Positions 16,996-26,270 of a stretch of 27,762 nucleotides of DNA are shown in pieces (within the stretch, counting starts at the first letter, position 1; each line of letters begins with the position of its first letter). This stretch comes from JAGLSB01 sp023135955. Lineage in GTDB: Bacteria; Bacteroidota; Bacteroidia; Bacteroidales; GCA-2748055. The translations under genes were made by a program, and so were the position numbers. The notes beneath the pieces were generated by a model, which had not been told where the DNA came from, did not search any database, and saw nothing but the letters and a program-made list of their open reading frames with translations. The DNA is taken from positions 1-27,762 of the forward strand of contig DAOVIO010000036.1 of assembly GCA_030673645.1 (NCBI GenBank), read 5' to 3'.

Positions 16996-18960
16996 TTGAA
17001 AAATATACTATTAATAACATTTTATTTATTTGTAAATTATAATAGGGCTCATGGTTACGTACATGAAGTTTTGAGCCCTGATTCAAAGCTTCGAACATAT
17101 ATTTCAGTTAATGAAAATAATCATCTTAGTATTGAAGTTAAGAAAGACTCAGAATTTATTTTATTCCCGTCCCCCATTGGAATAATTGTTAATAATATTG
17201 ATTTAGGGCATAAGCCAGAATTGTTGAATAAAAAGAATTATACAATTAATGAACAATACCCAATAAATGGTAATCATTCTTTCGCAATTAATAAATGCAT
17301 AGGTACAAGATTAACATTTCAAACTAAAGCCCACACCTGGTATCTTGATGTAAGAAATTATAATGATGGAGTAGCTTTTAAATATGGCATAGAAACAGTT
17401 GAGAAGATAATATTTACAGCTGAGTCAACTAAACTTAATTTTTCAAAACTTCTTCATGCCAGATATATGCAATACAAATCAGGTGAGGAGAGTAGGATTT
17501 ATTCAGGAAGGATTACTGATATTGGTGATGGAAAAGTTAAAAGAACAATGCCTCCATTGTTACTTTTTCCTGCCGATAAAAGTCGATTCCTTATGGTGCT
17601 TGAAGGAGGTGGATTTGATTTTCACGGATACTCATTATTACCGGAAGCTGATGAGAAAAATAACTCCGAAACCCATACTTTCAGGATTGACTATGCTGAA
17701 AAACCCGATGGCTGGGAAATAGAAACAGATTTTACCACGGCCTGGAAAATTATTAGTTGTACAGAAAGCCTAAATGACTTAGTTAATACAGATATAGTTA
17801 GCAATGTTTGTCCGGCACCGGATCCAAAACTATTTCCAAAAGGAGTAAATGAAGAATGGATAAGGCCGGGAAAATCAACATGGAACTGGTGGGCCAGAGT
17901 AAGTGTAGACCTTGAAAATCAGATGGAATTAGTTGATCTGGCAGCAAAAATGGGTGCTGATTATCATCTTGTTGATATAGGTTGGGATTCCAAATGGAAA
18001 GATGAAGATAAAAGTTCCTATGATTACCTGAAACAACTCACTGACTACGCCGGTGAGAAGGGTATTGGTATTTTTGTCTGGAAAACATCTGATGTAAGTT
18101 TCAACCTTGAACAGCAAAAGGAAAACCCTAATAACAAGTTCATCAAAATGAAAGGCTTTGATATTAGTCTTGATACAGTACTAATGAGACAGGAAGTTGA
18201 ACGTATAGCCAAAGCCGGAGCAAAAGGTATCAAACTGGATTATATAAACAGCGAAAATTCGGAGTGGAAAAAATATATGGAGAACTTTCTTAAAATTTGT
18301 GCCGAAAATAAACTTATGGTTGATTTCCATGGTTGCCCTATTCCTGCCGGTGAAAGTCGCACATATCCGAATGAAGTTACAAGAGAGGCTATTTATGGGG
18401 GAGAGAAATTAAGAGGAGGTGGAGGGGCAGCAAAAATGCCAACTTTTCATTATATCGACTTGCTTTTTACCCGATTAATCGCTGGCCATGCCGACTATAC
18501 TCCTGCTATTTTCCGTGATCCTCAGGGTGAAGGCTTTTCTCATGCTATGCAATTGGCATCGGCTATGATGTTCACATCTCCATTGCTATGCTGGGCTGAT
18601 CATCCAAAAGAGTATCTTCAGAGTGAGGGGATAGAGATTATCAAAACACTGCCAACGGTTTGGGATGAGACAATTGTGCTCGATGGAAGTAATCTTAGCG
18701 ATCTGGCAGTTTACGCCAGGAGAAAAAGTGAAAATTGGTATGTAGCAGGAATAAACGGATTAGCCGATCAGTCACAAAGTTATCTTCTTGAATTAAAATT
18801 TCTGAAAGAGGAACAATATGATGCTTTTATTTGTCGTGATGATATGGAAACTCGCGAGCCGGAAATGAAATCCGAAGAGATTGTTGTCTCCAAAGGGGAT
18901 AAATTAGACATGAATATGTTAGCCAGTGGTGGATTTATTATTCGGATAACTAAAAAGTAA
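16996..18960 (+). CDS. GH97-family glycoside hydrolase, probably a retaining alpha-galactosidase type
   Basis: The start is TTG at 16996: a GGAG lies just upstream (16987-16990), the signal peptide begins at this codon, and no in-frame ATG exists until ~residue 158. The protein has 654 aa, the usual GH97 length. It has an N-terminal beta-super-sandwich (~20-280), a catalytic (beta/alpha)8 barrel (~295-555: STWNWWARVSVD, YHLVDIGWDSKW, GIKLDYINSE, MVDFHGCPIPAG, SRTYPNEVTREAIYGGE, FTRLIAGHADYTP), and a C-terminal beta domain. In GH97, retaining alpha-galactosidases (such as the B. thetaiotaomicron enzyme) use an Asp nucleophile that inverting SusB-type alpha-glucosidases lack. Asp415 in KLDYI fits that position, and Glu470 of YGGE fits the acid/base. 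It should act in the periplasm on non-reducing alpha-linked sugars. Alpha-galactosidase is favoured; alpha-glucosidase is the alternative. Confidence 0.85.
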   Translation: MKNILLITFYLFVNYNRAHGYVHEVLSPDSKLRTYISVNENNHLSIEVKKDSEFILFPSPIGIIVNNIDLGHKPELLNKKNYTINEQYPINGNHSFAINKCIGTRLTFQTKAHTWYLDVRNYNDGVAFKYGIETVEKIIFTAESTKLNFSKLLHARYMQYKSGEESRIYSGRITDIGDGKVKRTMPPLLLFPADKSRFLMVLEGGGFDFHGYSLLPEADEKNNSETHTFRIDYAEKPDGWEIETDFTTAWKIISCTESLNDLVNTDIVSNVCPAPDPKLFPKGVNEEWIRPGKSTWNWWARVSVDLENQMELVDLAAKMGADYHLVDIGWDSKWKDEDKSSYDYLKQLTDYAGEKGIGIFVWKTSDVSFNLEQQKENPNNKFIKMKGFDISLDTVLMRQEVERIAKAGAKGIKLDYINSENSEWKKYMENFLKICAENKLMVDFHGCPIPAGESRTYPNEVTREAIYGGEKLRGGGGAAKMPTFHYIDLLFTRLIAGHADYTPAIFRDPQGEGFSHAMQLASAMMFTSPLLCWADHPKEYLQSEGIEIIKTLPTVWDETIVLDGSNLSDLAVYARRKSENWYVAGINGLADQSQSYLLELKFLKEEQYDAFICRDDMETREPEMKSEEIVVSKGDKLDMNMLASGGFIIRITKK

Positions 18961-18988
18961 AAAATCTCAAATAAGAATATTATCATTT

Positions 18989-21595
18989 ATGTTTGGATCG
19001 GGTTATTCACATATATTGGTGAGGATAAATATTTTAGCAACAGGTTGTTACTGCAATTTTAAACGAATAAAATTATTTCTTTTTTTAATTTTATTTGTAT
19101 GTTCTCCAATAATTGCGAATGACTCTCAAAGTATATTCTTAAAGAATTCCCACATTTTACTAAAGCTAACTAAAACAGGCGAAACATACAGATTATCTGA
19201 AATTTCGAGAGCTGATGGTACTGATAAGCTGGAAATCAACAGTATGGAATTTGAGATTCTGCTTTTAAATAATGAAAGACTTACGGTAAATGATTATGAA
19301 ATAATAAATATCAATAAGAATTCTGAGAACGGGATTCAGGTTTTAAGACTGGATTACCGCCTTAGAAAAAAAACAGTGGCCCCAAAGAGTGTGAGTGTAA
19401 AATATATTCTTGGCAATGAATCTTATTTCAGGAAACAGCTCATTATTGAATCAGATTCTACAGGATTTATTGATCGTTTGCAAGTTATTCGCTTTACCAG
19501 CCATCAGAAGGTTACTGGTGGCGGTTTAGGCCAGCCTGTATTCATCAATAACTGGTTTTTCGGTATGGATTATCCCGGTTTTTACAGTTGGCACAGTTGC
19601 AATTTCGAAGCTCCGGTTTTTAACTTGAGAGTTCCTTATGATATTGATCTTGACGGACGCGACAAGGAATTTTATGAGGAGCCCGGATTGGTAACCCTAT
19701 ATCATTTTCCAGGCTATTCTGATGAAATCAAAGATAATACTTATAAAATATTAAGTAAGAAAGCAGTTATTGGAATCAGTAGTAATATTTCTCACAATGC
19801 AGAGCTGGCATTACTTAATTATATAGAGAATACGCGCTTATCGCCTAAAAGCTTTTTACATTTTAATAACTGGTATAGCATTGATGCCAAGAAAATTACA
19901 AAAGAGGAATTCATTAACAAAACCTACATTCCAATTAAGAAACAATTGGATAAATATGATGTGAAACTCGATGCAATGGTTCCTGATCATGGCTGGCAGG
20001 ATGGAAACTTCGAATATCCTCCCTATAAAGTTTATAGCCCGAAAAAAGATAATAATCATGAAGATCTTGCTCTGATAGGTAAGATGCTACGAGAAGAAGG
20101 AACAAATTTAGGAATTTGGCTCGCTTTTGATGGTAGAAATCAAAAAATTGACAAAGGAATTGAGATGGCAGGGTACCAATCAGCACTGTCAGATGAATTT
20201 GACAGGGAGAAATACTCATGGACTTCAAAGAAAGATTTTTTTGACATACTGCAACCTAAATACCAAAAGGACCTTAAGGAATCCATTCGATATCTTATTG
20301 AGGAAGTTGGGGTAAATTATTTCAAGCATGATTTCAACCATATGTTTACATCAAATTATCTCACCGAGCGCCATGCCCGGGAAGAATGTCTTGATTTTAC
20401 ACTCGAATTATTGAAATACGAACGAGAACTGAATCCTGAGGTTTTTCTCAATTTTACAAACGGTTCATGGTTTAGCCCATTTTGGTTACAGCATGTTAAT
20501 TGCCTCTGGATGATGTCAGGTGATTCTGGTGGTAATGGTGATTATCCTCAATTATCTCTTCGGGAAGGAGCTACAACATATCGGGATAAATATTTTTATG
20601 ACAATTTCAGGTTTTCCCGCCCAGACCGTCCTGTTATTCCCATAGCAAATTTCATGACGCATGGAATCCTATTTTCGAAGAAAAAACCATTTACAAATTT
20701 TAATGATATAATCGACGACTGGTCGAACTATGTTGTTATGTATTACGGAAGGGGAACCACAGTTAAGGAGCTTTATGTCTCTCCTGATTTGTTGTCGGAA
20801 CAGGATTGGGAAGTGCTTGGAAAAACTACTAAGTGGGCAGTTGAAAATCAGGAAAATTTATTGAATACGATTTATCTTGGTGGCGATGCAGGAAAGGCTG
20901 AACCTTATGGTTATGTAAGCTGGAATAATAACAAAGCTATTCTGACTGTTCGTAATCCACAACGTGAAAGTCAGGAAATCAAGGTGCCCTTCAACGAAAA
21001 GATATATTTCAGGGCTGAACCAGGTGAAGCATATAAAGCAAAATGTATTTATCCTTTTGTTGAAGAAATGCCATGGAAACTGAAATCAGGAAAAGACTTT
21101 GTTTTAAACATTCCGGGAGATTGTGTCATGGTTTATGAAATTGAAAAAGGGAAACCCAAAAACAGAAAGAAAATAAAGCCAAAACCAATGCCCAGGGCAG
21201 ACCTTATTATAAAGGATAGTTTGTTTAATATAAAACTGAATATTCCCGATGATGATTTTCGAAGAATTGAATTTCTTCTTGAAAGTTGGGCAGTGATAAA
21301 GCCTGAAATAACTATCAATGGGGAGAAAGTGGTTGTAAACAGGGAAAATTCAGGTAAAAAGTGGACGCTTTCATCATGGGATTTAAGCAGTTATAATGGT
21401 CAGGAAATTGAAATTGAAGGAAATATTATAAATTTCGAAGGAATTGATAAGGGAAAAAGAATCAGACTTAAGGCATTTCTTTTAGCAGACAGAAAAGTAA
21501 AAGAAAACAAGATAGAAGAAAACGAAAATTTACCACCTAATATTATGCAGGGATATAGAAGAACAGTTTCGGAATTGTTCGATTATATGCTTTAA
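18989..21595 (+). CDS. Clan GH-D-like (GH36/GH27-related) glycoside hydrolase, putative alpha-galactosidase
   Basis: This is an 868-aa protein 28 nt after GH97. ATG 18989 puts ~25 residues before the signal-peptide core (KLFLFLILFVCSPIIAN), so the downstream in-frame TTG 19016 or GTG 19019 may be the real start. Residues ~50-280 form an N-terminal beta-sandwich and ~290-600 a TIM barrel. Barrel motifs include HFNNWYSID, LDAMVPDHGWQDGNFEY, GTNLGIWLAFDGRN, then GVNYFKHDFNHMF, and LWMMSGDSGG. In clan GH-D the nucleophile Asp follows a (K)-x-D motif and the acid/base Asp comes about 60 residues later. Asp448 (FKHDF) and Asp512 (SGDSGG), 64 apart, fit that pattern. A beta domain (~640-720), a Lys/Pro-rich linker (~720-735) and another beta domain (~735-835) follow. 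The sequence differs from typical GH36 (no KWDMN), so the family number is uncertain. Confidence 0.7.
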   Translation: MFGSGYSHILVRINILATGCYCNFKRIKLFLFLILFVCSPIIANDSQSIFLKNSHILLKLTKTGETYRLSEISRADGTDKLEINSMEFEILLLNNERLTVNDYEIININKNSENGIQVLRLDYRLRKKTVAPKSVSVKYILGNESYFRKQLIIESDSTGFIDRLQVIRFTSHQKVTGGGLGQPVFINNWFFGMDYPGFYSWHSCNFEAPVFNLRVPYDIDLDGRDKEFYEEPGLVTLYHFPGYSDEIKDNTYKILSKKAVIGISSNISHNAELALLNYIENTRLSPKSFLHFNNWYSIDAKKITKEEFINKTYIPIKKQLDKYDVKLDAMVPDHGWQDGNFEYPPYKVYSPKKDNNHEDLALIGKMLREEGTNLGIWLAFDGRNQKIDKGIEMAGYQSALSDEFDREKYSWTSKKDFFDILQPKYQKDLKESIRYLIEEVGVNYFKHDFNHMFTSNYLTERHAREECLDFTLELLKYERELNPEVFLNFTNGSWFSPFWLQHVNCLWMMSGDSGGNGDYPQLSLREGATTYRDKYFYDNFRFSRPDRPVIPIANFMTHGILFSKKKPFTNFNDIIDDWSNYVVMYYGRGTTVKELYVSPDLLSEQDWEVLGKTTKWAVENQENLLNTIYLGGDAGKAEPYGYVSWNNNKAILTVRNPQRESQEIKVPFNEKIYFRAEPGEAYKAKCIYPFVEEMPWKLKSGKDFVLNIPGDCVMVYEIEKGKPKNRKKIKPKPMPRADLIIKDSLFNIKLNIPDDDFRRIEFLLESWAVIKPEITINGEKVVVNRENSGKKWTLSSWDLSSYNGQEIEIEGNIINFEGIDKGKRIRLKAFLLADRKVKENKIEENENLPPNIMQGYRRTVSELFDYML

Positions 21596-21597
21596 TC

Positions 21598-24447
21598 TCA
21601 AATCTTATTTTTAATGTATTCAGAAGGAGTCTTCCCGGTGTGTTTTTTGAAAATTCTAAAGAAAGATGATTTTGAATTAAATCCGGATTCATAGCCGATG
21701 GATACTAGTGTGTAGTTTTTCATTTCTTCGCTTTCCATTAGCTTTTGCACATATTCCACCCGGTAAGTATTTACAAAATCGTAGAAATTTTGATTCAAAG
21801 AATTATTAAATAAGGACGATAGAGTATTGGTTGAAATATGGAGTTCCTTTGCCAGGTCTTTTAGAGATAAATCAGAGTTCAGAAATACTTTTTTCTCAGT
21901 CATCAATTGTCTCAGGTTTTCAATTCTTTCCTTATCTAAAGGATTTAATTTTGATTCATCTACTTTTCTCTTTCTCATTAAAATTTTCACTTGACCCGGA
22001 AAGAAAAAATAGAGTATGAGAATGGAAATGCTGATGAAAAGAATTCCACCTCTAATAATCCAGTAACCGGCAATTCTTCCGACAGAAATTATAATTTTCT
22101 GACTTTCTGTTGACCAGACTTCATCGTTGTTAGCAGCTTTTATTAATAATACATGTTTTCCTGGATCTAAATCAACTATGTCTATCCAATGTGCAGGAGA
22201 ATTAATAATGTTCCATTCGTCCTTTTCTATAAATTTCCATGCTAATTTGTTACTAAATGAGGATGCAAAAGAGAGGCTTAGTACTTTAATTTCAAGTTTT
22301 TTAAATTCATCAGACAAACTAACTTGTTTAATATTTGCATAAGAACCTTTTTGTACATTATTGTAATCCACTCCATCTACCTTAACTTTTTCAACAAATA
22401 TTGATGGTGGAATAGGATTTGTCCTCATAGAGGCTGGATTAAAATAACACCATCCCTGTGTATTCGCAAAAAGAATAATTCCATTCTCAGTTCGTAATCC
22501 TGCTCTTTGCAAAAATTGTCCGGAAGGCAATCCGTTCTCGTGAGAATAATGTTTGAATTTCATTGAAGGCAATTCAACTTTTGTAAGCCCTTTTATATGA
22601 CTTATCCATGCCGTTTGTTCGTTTTCAAAAATTATGGAGCAAACTTCATTTTCTTTCAAACCATTTTGTGTTGAAAACTGTTGAAACCGGCTTGTGATAT
22701 CATCAAAAAAGGCAATACCATCATCAACAGATCCAATCCATAAAGTTCCCCCAGCCGTCTCATTCATACACGATATTCTTTTAAATCCCTTTAATCCGGA
22801 ACCCTCTTCCTCCTCTCCAAAATGGTCGAGAATATTAACCGATGGATTATAACGATAAACTCCTCTGCCCCGGGCTCCAATCCACAGCATTCCTTCCTTA
22901 TCATAATGAACTGAAGTTATTACTGTTTTAGCTAAAAAGGGAAACTTTCCATAATCGAGTTCATTAATCCTGCTTAGATCATTGTCATTTAATTTGGAAG
23001 ATAAGTTGTATACACCTTCCTGCGTTGCGAGCCATAACTCATTACCCTTTCCTGAGGATATGTCGTTTATCACAAGAAAATCATTTGTGCTGGTTGAGGT
23101 GTTTATATTTTTTAATTCTTCAGTTTTAATATTGAAATTAAACAGACCTTTGGCCTTTGAAACAATCCAAAGTTCTTTTTCGTTGAGAGCTTTTATTACA
23201 GAAACGTCCTCCGGCAATCGAAAATCATAAACTTTCATAGCCTTCATACCGTTATTTGTATTGGTTGAAACTTTTGCCCTGATTAATACTGAATAGTCTA
23301 CCCTTTTTTCAATCCTGTAAATAGTATTTCCACTAACTGTTCCGGGAGAAGCTCCCTGAGCATAACTCAAATAATCTGTGTTTCCCCTTACAGATAAATT
23401 ATTAAAGAACTGTTTGGTCCAGTCAAGCTTATAAAGTCCGTTAAGAGTTGCTGTAAATAGTACACCGGATTTATCAATCAATAAAGCGAAAATATTATTG
23501 CTGCCGATATTTCCCGGAATTCTTGTATCCGTAGATAAGTGTATTAACTTCCCTTGCTTGGGCGCGTAATAAGCAAGTTCTTCAAAAGCATCTATAATCC
23601 AAATTCGATTATTCCTGTCGAATGCAAAGTCAATAATCTCATTCTTTGTGGATATAATTTTATTAAAACTGTCTTTAATTGGTATATATTGGTAGATTTC
23701 ATTTCCTACGGCTGCCCATATTACTCCATAGGAATCACGTTCTATTTTTCCTGAACGAAATTCTCTGACATTCTTTTTAAGTTTGAAAATATAGGTTTTA
23801 ATAATACTATCACTGCTATTAATTACAGAAATATTATTTTGTTTGTGTAATATCCATGTATTACTGGTGACAGAATCATTCCAGATATTAAATACTTGTT
23901 TAAAATTATCAAATTCTTTCAATGTACCATCCTCTTCATTGAGCTTGAGAAGTCCTTTCGAAAGCCCGACCCAAACTTCCTTATCATTTCCGAAATCAAT
24001 AGATATTGCCCTGCCCAGATAAAAGTTGTCGCTATTTTCAAAAGGATATACCTGACTTATATTTTCAGTTTGAATATCATAAGTCATTAATTTCCCTATA
24101 TGGATTGAAAACCAAATTTTTCCTTTATTCTCTTTTACCGAAATTATCTGGTGTTGTCGCCATACAATTTCTACATCTGGTTTGGGAAATATTTTTTTCA
24201 TCTCATAACCATCATACCTGAATAGCCCCTCCCTGGTACCTAACCATAGAAATCCAAGGCTGTCCTGACATAAAGAAGTAATTTTTAACTCGTAATCATG
24301 AGGGAAAGAAATTTTCTCAAATTGAGGTTCTTCAGCTTTAAGTAAATCAATAGGATGAAGTAATAAAGTAAGTAGGAACATATAACACCAAATCGTAATC
24401 GCTGATGAAGTTTTGTAAAGGAATTTCAATGTTTTTTCCTGTCTCAC
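21598..24447 (-). CDS. Membrane-spanning Reg_prop/Y_Y_Y sensor fused directly to an AraC-type DNA-binding domain
   Basis: This is a 949-aa protein starting at GTG 24447. Residues ~15-38 are an N-terminal membrane segment or signal. Residues ~45-670 are a periplasmic two-component regulator propeller (Reg_prop) sensor with repeats such as DSLGFLWLGTREGLFRYDG, KEGMLWIGARGRGVYRYN and AGGTLWIGSVDDGIAFFD. Residues ~695-790 are a Y_Y_Y beta-sandwich (LSLSFAS, WKFIEKDEW, DLDPGKHVLLIKAAN). A transmembrane helix spans ~792-817, and after ~40 residues an AraC-type HTH fills ~855-949 (LSLKDLAKELHISTNTLSSLFN, IGYESGFNSKSSFFRIFKKHTGKTPSEY). Classical hybrid two-component PUL regulators have a His kinase and receiver between the membrane helix and the AraC domain, ~1300-1400 aa in total. 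Both are absent here, with no frameshift visible. It ends 2 nt from the convergent glycosidase gene and is divergent from the sulfatases. Confidence 0.9.
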   Translation of the reverse strand: MRQEKTLKFLYKTSSAITIWCYMFLLTLLLHPIDLLKAEEPQFEKISFPHDYELKITSLCQDSLGFLWLGTREGLFRYDGYEMKKIFPKPDVEIVWRQHQIISVKENKGKIWFSIHIGKLMTYDIQTENISQVYPFENSDNFYLGRAISIDFGNDKEVWVGLSKGLLKLNEEDGTLKEFDNFKQVFNIWNDSVTSNTWILHKQNNISVINSSDSIIKTYIFKLKKNVREFRSGKIERDSYGVIWAAVGNEIYQYIPIKDSFNKIISTKNEIIDFAFDRNNRIWIIDAFEELAYYAPKQGKLIHLSTDTRIPGNIGSNNIFALLIDKSGVLFTATLNGLYKLDWTKQFFNNLSVRGNTDYLSYAQGASPGTVSGNTIYRIEKRVDYSVLIRAKVSTNTNNGMKAMKVYDFRLPEDVSVIKALNEKELWIVSKAKGLFNFNIKTEELKNINTSTSTNDFLVINDISSGKGNELWLATQEGVYNLSSKLNDNDLSRINELDYGKFPFLAKTVITSVHYDKEGMLWIGARGRGVYRYNPSVNILDHFGEEEEGSGLKGFKRISCMNETAGGTLWIGSVDDGIAFFDDITSRFQQFSTQNGLKENEVCSIIFENEQTAWISHIKGLTKVELPSMKFKHYSHENGLPSGQFLQRAGLRTENGIILFANTQGWCYFNPASMRTNPIPPSIFVEKVKVDGVDYNNVQKGSYANIKQVSLSDEFKKLEIKVLSLSFASSFSNKLAWKFIEKDEWNIINSPAHWIDIVDLDPGKHVLLIKAANNDEVWSTESQKIIISVGRIAGYWIIRGGILFISISILILYFFFPGQVKILMRKRKVDESKLNPLDKERIENLRQLMTEKKVFLNSDLSLKDLAKELHISTNTLSSLFNNSLNQNFYDFVNTYRVEYVQKLMESEEMKNYTLVSIGYESGFNSKSSFFRIFKKHTGKTPSEYIKNKI

Positions 24448-24700
24448 AAATCAAAATAATTAGAAGAAATTATTCCAGAAGAATATTTTGCAAGATAGCT
24501 AATTTCCTACTGATTTCAAATATCTGGACTTTGTCGAATGTATTTTTTTTGCTGAAAAAAAGGAAGCTCAATAAATTCAATCATGGTATGAATGCTAATT
24601 AAGACAAAACAATATCTATATAAGACAGACCTATTAAAGATAGCTTCTTGTTATTAATTGAAAAGTCTTTTCTTGTATTGTGAAATCTAAATTTAATAAT
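24448..24700. promoter_or_regulatory. Divergent promoter region between the regulator and the sulfatases
   Basis: These 253 bp must carry promoters for the regulator (minus) and the sulfatase pair (plus). No clean Bacteroidota TTTG/TAnnTTTG pair was found. The region holds the 21-bp-phased direct repeat annotated separately. It also has a 9-bp direct repeat AAGATAGCT at 24492-24500 and 24637-24645, one copy nearer each gene. The 9-mer alone is weak evidence in AT-rich DNA. Confidence 0.4.
24600..24634 (+). promoter_or_regulatory. Candidate AraC-type operator: phased direct repeat TAAGACA
   Basis: TAAGACA occurs at 24600-24606 and again at 24621-24627, exactly 21 bp apart (two helical turns). 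Extending each copy to 14 nt (TAAGACAAAACAAT and TAAGACAGACCTAT) gives 11 of 14 identical positions. AraC-family proteins commonly bind direct half-sites spaced by about two turns, as at the arabinose araI site. The site lies ~67 bp upstream of the sulfatase ATG, in the gap shared with an AraC-type regulator gene. Binding by that regulator is inference. Confidence 0.4.
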
Positions 24701-26236
24701 ATGAGCATTATAAAGGGATTTAGTATTGGTTTATTGACTGTTCCAATGATTATTCAAGCACAGGACAAGCCAAATATAATATATATTCTTGCCGATGATC
24801 TGGGCTATGGTGATTTGTCTTGTTTAAATAAAGAGTCGAAGATTTCAACACCTTTTTTGGATCAGCTTGCTTCAGAGGGAATGATCTTCAGTGATGCTCA
24901 TACTGCTTCTTCAGTGAGTACACCCTCGCGCTATGCAATATTAACCGGCAGGTACAGTTGGCGCTCAAAGCTAAAAAATGGTGTTCTTCATGGGAACAGT
25001 ACGCACCTTATTCCGCCAGATAGGCATACTGTTGCTTCCATACTTGATGAAGAAGGATATAATACGGCATGTATTGGGAAATGGCACCTGGGAATGGACT
25101 GGCCAACTATAGATGGTGGAGCTGCAGCTAAAGGATTAAAGAATGTTGATTTTGAGAAAGATATTCAGAACGGACCTCTTGATTTGGGTTTCGATTATTT
25201 CTTTGGTTTGTCGGGTTCTTTAGGAATGGCTCCCCATGTTTATGTTGAGAATAGAAGAGCGGTTGAAATTCCATCTAGATATATCAGTGATAATAAGATT
25301 TTGAAAAAGGAGATGCTTAATGGACGTCCGGGGTGGATGGCTGATGGTTGGAATATATATAATGTATTGCCCGATATTACTGAGAAAGCCACATCATATA
25401 TAATGGAAAATGCGGGTAAAGGAAATCCCTTTTTTCTATATTTCCCTTTAAGTTCACCGCATAAGCCGGTTGCTCCTAATGAGGAATTTCTGGGAAAAAG
25501 CGAGGCGGGAGCCTATGGTGACTTTGTAGTTGAAACAGACTGGGTGATTGGGCAGATTTTAAAAGCTGTAAAAGAGGCCGGAGTTGAGAAGAATACATTA
25601 ATAATCTTTACTGCAGATAATGGTCCAGAAAATACCATGATCCAAAGGAAAACGGAATTTGATCATTTTAGTTCCGGAGAATACCGAGGATGTAAAAGAG
25701 ATAATTGGGAAGGTGGACACAGAGTTCCCCTACTAATGAAGTGGCCGGAGAAAATAAAGTCTGGTACAATATCTGACATCCCTGTTTCTTTGGTTGATCT
25801 CATGGCTACGGTTGCCGATATTAACAATACAGAATACTCCGAAAATGCAGGAGAAGACAGTCACAGTATTCTTCCACTTATGTTGTCTGAGAATATTCCG
25901 GATTATGAGGAACGAATAATAATACATCATTCCTCTTTTGGGCATTTTGCAGTCAGAAAGGGTAATTGGGTTTTACTTTTGCATTCTGGAAGTGGAGGAA
26001 AGGACCAGTTATATACCGATTTGGATGCGGAATATTTTGAGACCCCGGTTCAACTTTATAATCTGGCCGAAGACCCTGGCCAGTTTAAAAATTTATATAA
26101 AGAGTATCCCGATGTAGTTAAAGAGCTCAAAAAAGCAGCTTCTGATGCTGTTAATAACGGACGAACTACAAAAGGAAAGTTTCAGCCTAACGATACTCCT
26201 AATACCTGGAGACAATTAAACTGGATGCTAAACTAA
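24701..26236 (+). CDS. Family S1 formylglycine sulfatase, Ser-type
   Basis: ATG 24701 is preferred to the in-frame GTG at 24680, because the signal peptide (MSIIKGFSIGLLTVPMIIQAQ) then starts at the N-terminus. The protein has 511 aa, normal for S1 sulfatases. DKPNIIYILADDLGYGDLS at the mature N-terminus gives the metal-binding Asp pair (D32, D33). The activation motif is S-T-P-S-R (73-77), followed by YAILTGR, so the residue converted to formylglycine is Ser73. Ser-type sulfatases are matured by the radical-SAM enzyme anSME, which is not encoded here. CIGKWHLGMDW and FTADNGPEN (~305) complete the active site. The protein should remove sulfate esters in the periplasm or at the surface. Subfamily and position specificity cannot be assigned by eye. 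Confidence 0.92.
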   Translation: MSIIKGFSIGLLTVPMIIQAQDKPNIIYILADDLGYGDLSCLNKESKISTPFLDQLASEGMIFSDAHTASSVSTPSRYAILTGRYSWRSKLKNGVLHGNSTHLIPPDRHTVASILDEEGYNTACIGKWHLGMDWPTIDGGAAAKGLKNVDFEKDIQNGPLDLGFDYFFGLSGSLGMAPHVYVENRRAVEIPSRYISDNKILKKEMLNGRPGWMADGWNIYNVLPDITEKATSYIMENAGKGNPFFLYFPLSSPHKPVAPNEEFLGKSEAGAYGDFVVETDWVIGQILKAVKEAGVEKNTLIIFTADNGPENTMIQRKTEFDHFSSGEYRGCKRDNWEGGHRVPLLMKWPEKIKSGTISDIPVSLVDLMATVADINNTEYSENAGEDSHSILPLMLSENIPDYEERIIIHHSSFGHFAVRKGNWVLLLHSGSGGKDQLYTDLDAEYFETPVQLYNLAEDPGQFKNLYKEYPDVVKELKKAASDAVNNGRTTKGKFQPNDTPNTWRQLNWMLN

Positions 26237-26270
26237 TTATGATTGCCAATCATTTATTACCCTAAATAAT

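Noticed and set aside
24680..24700. GTG start for the first sulfatase
   Set aside because: It is possible, but ATG 24701 starts directly at the signal peptide and is the stronger codon.
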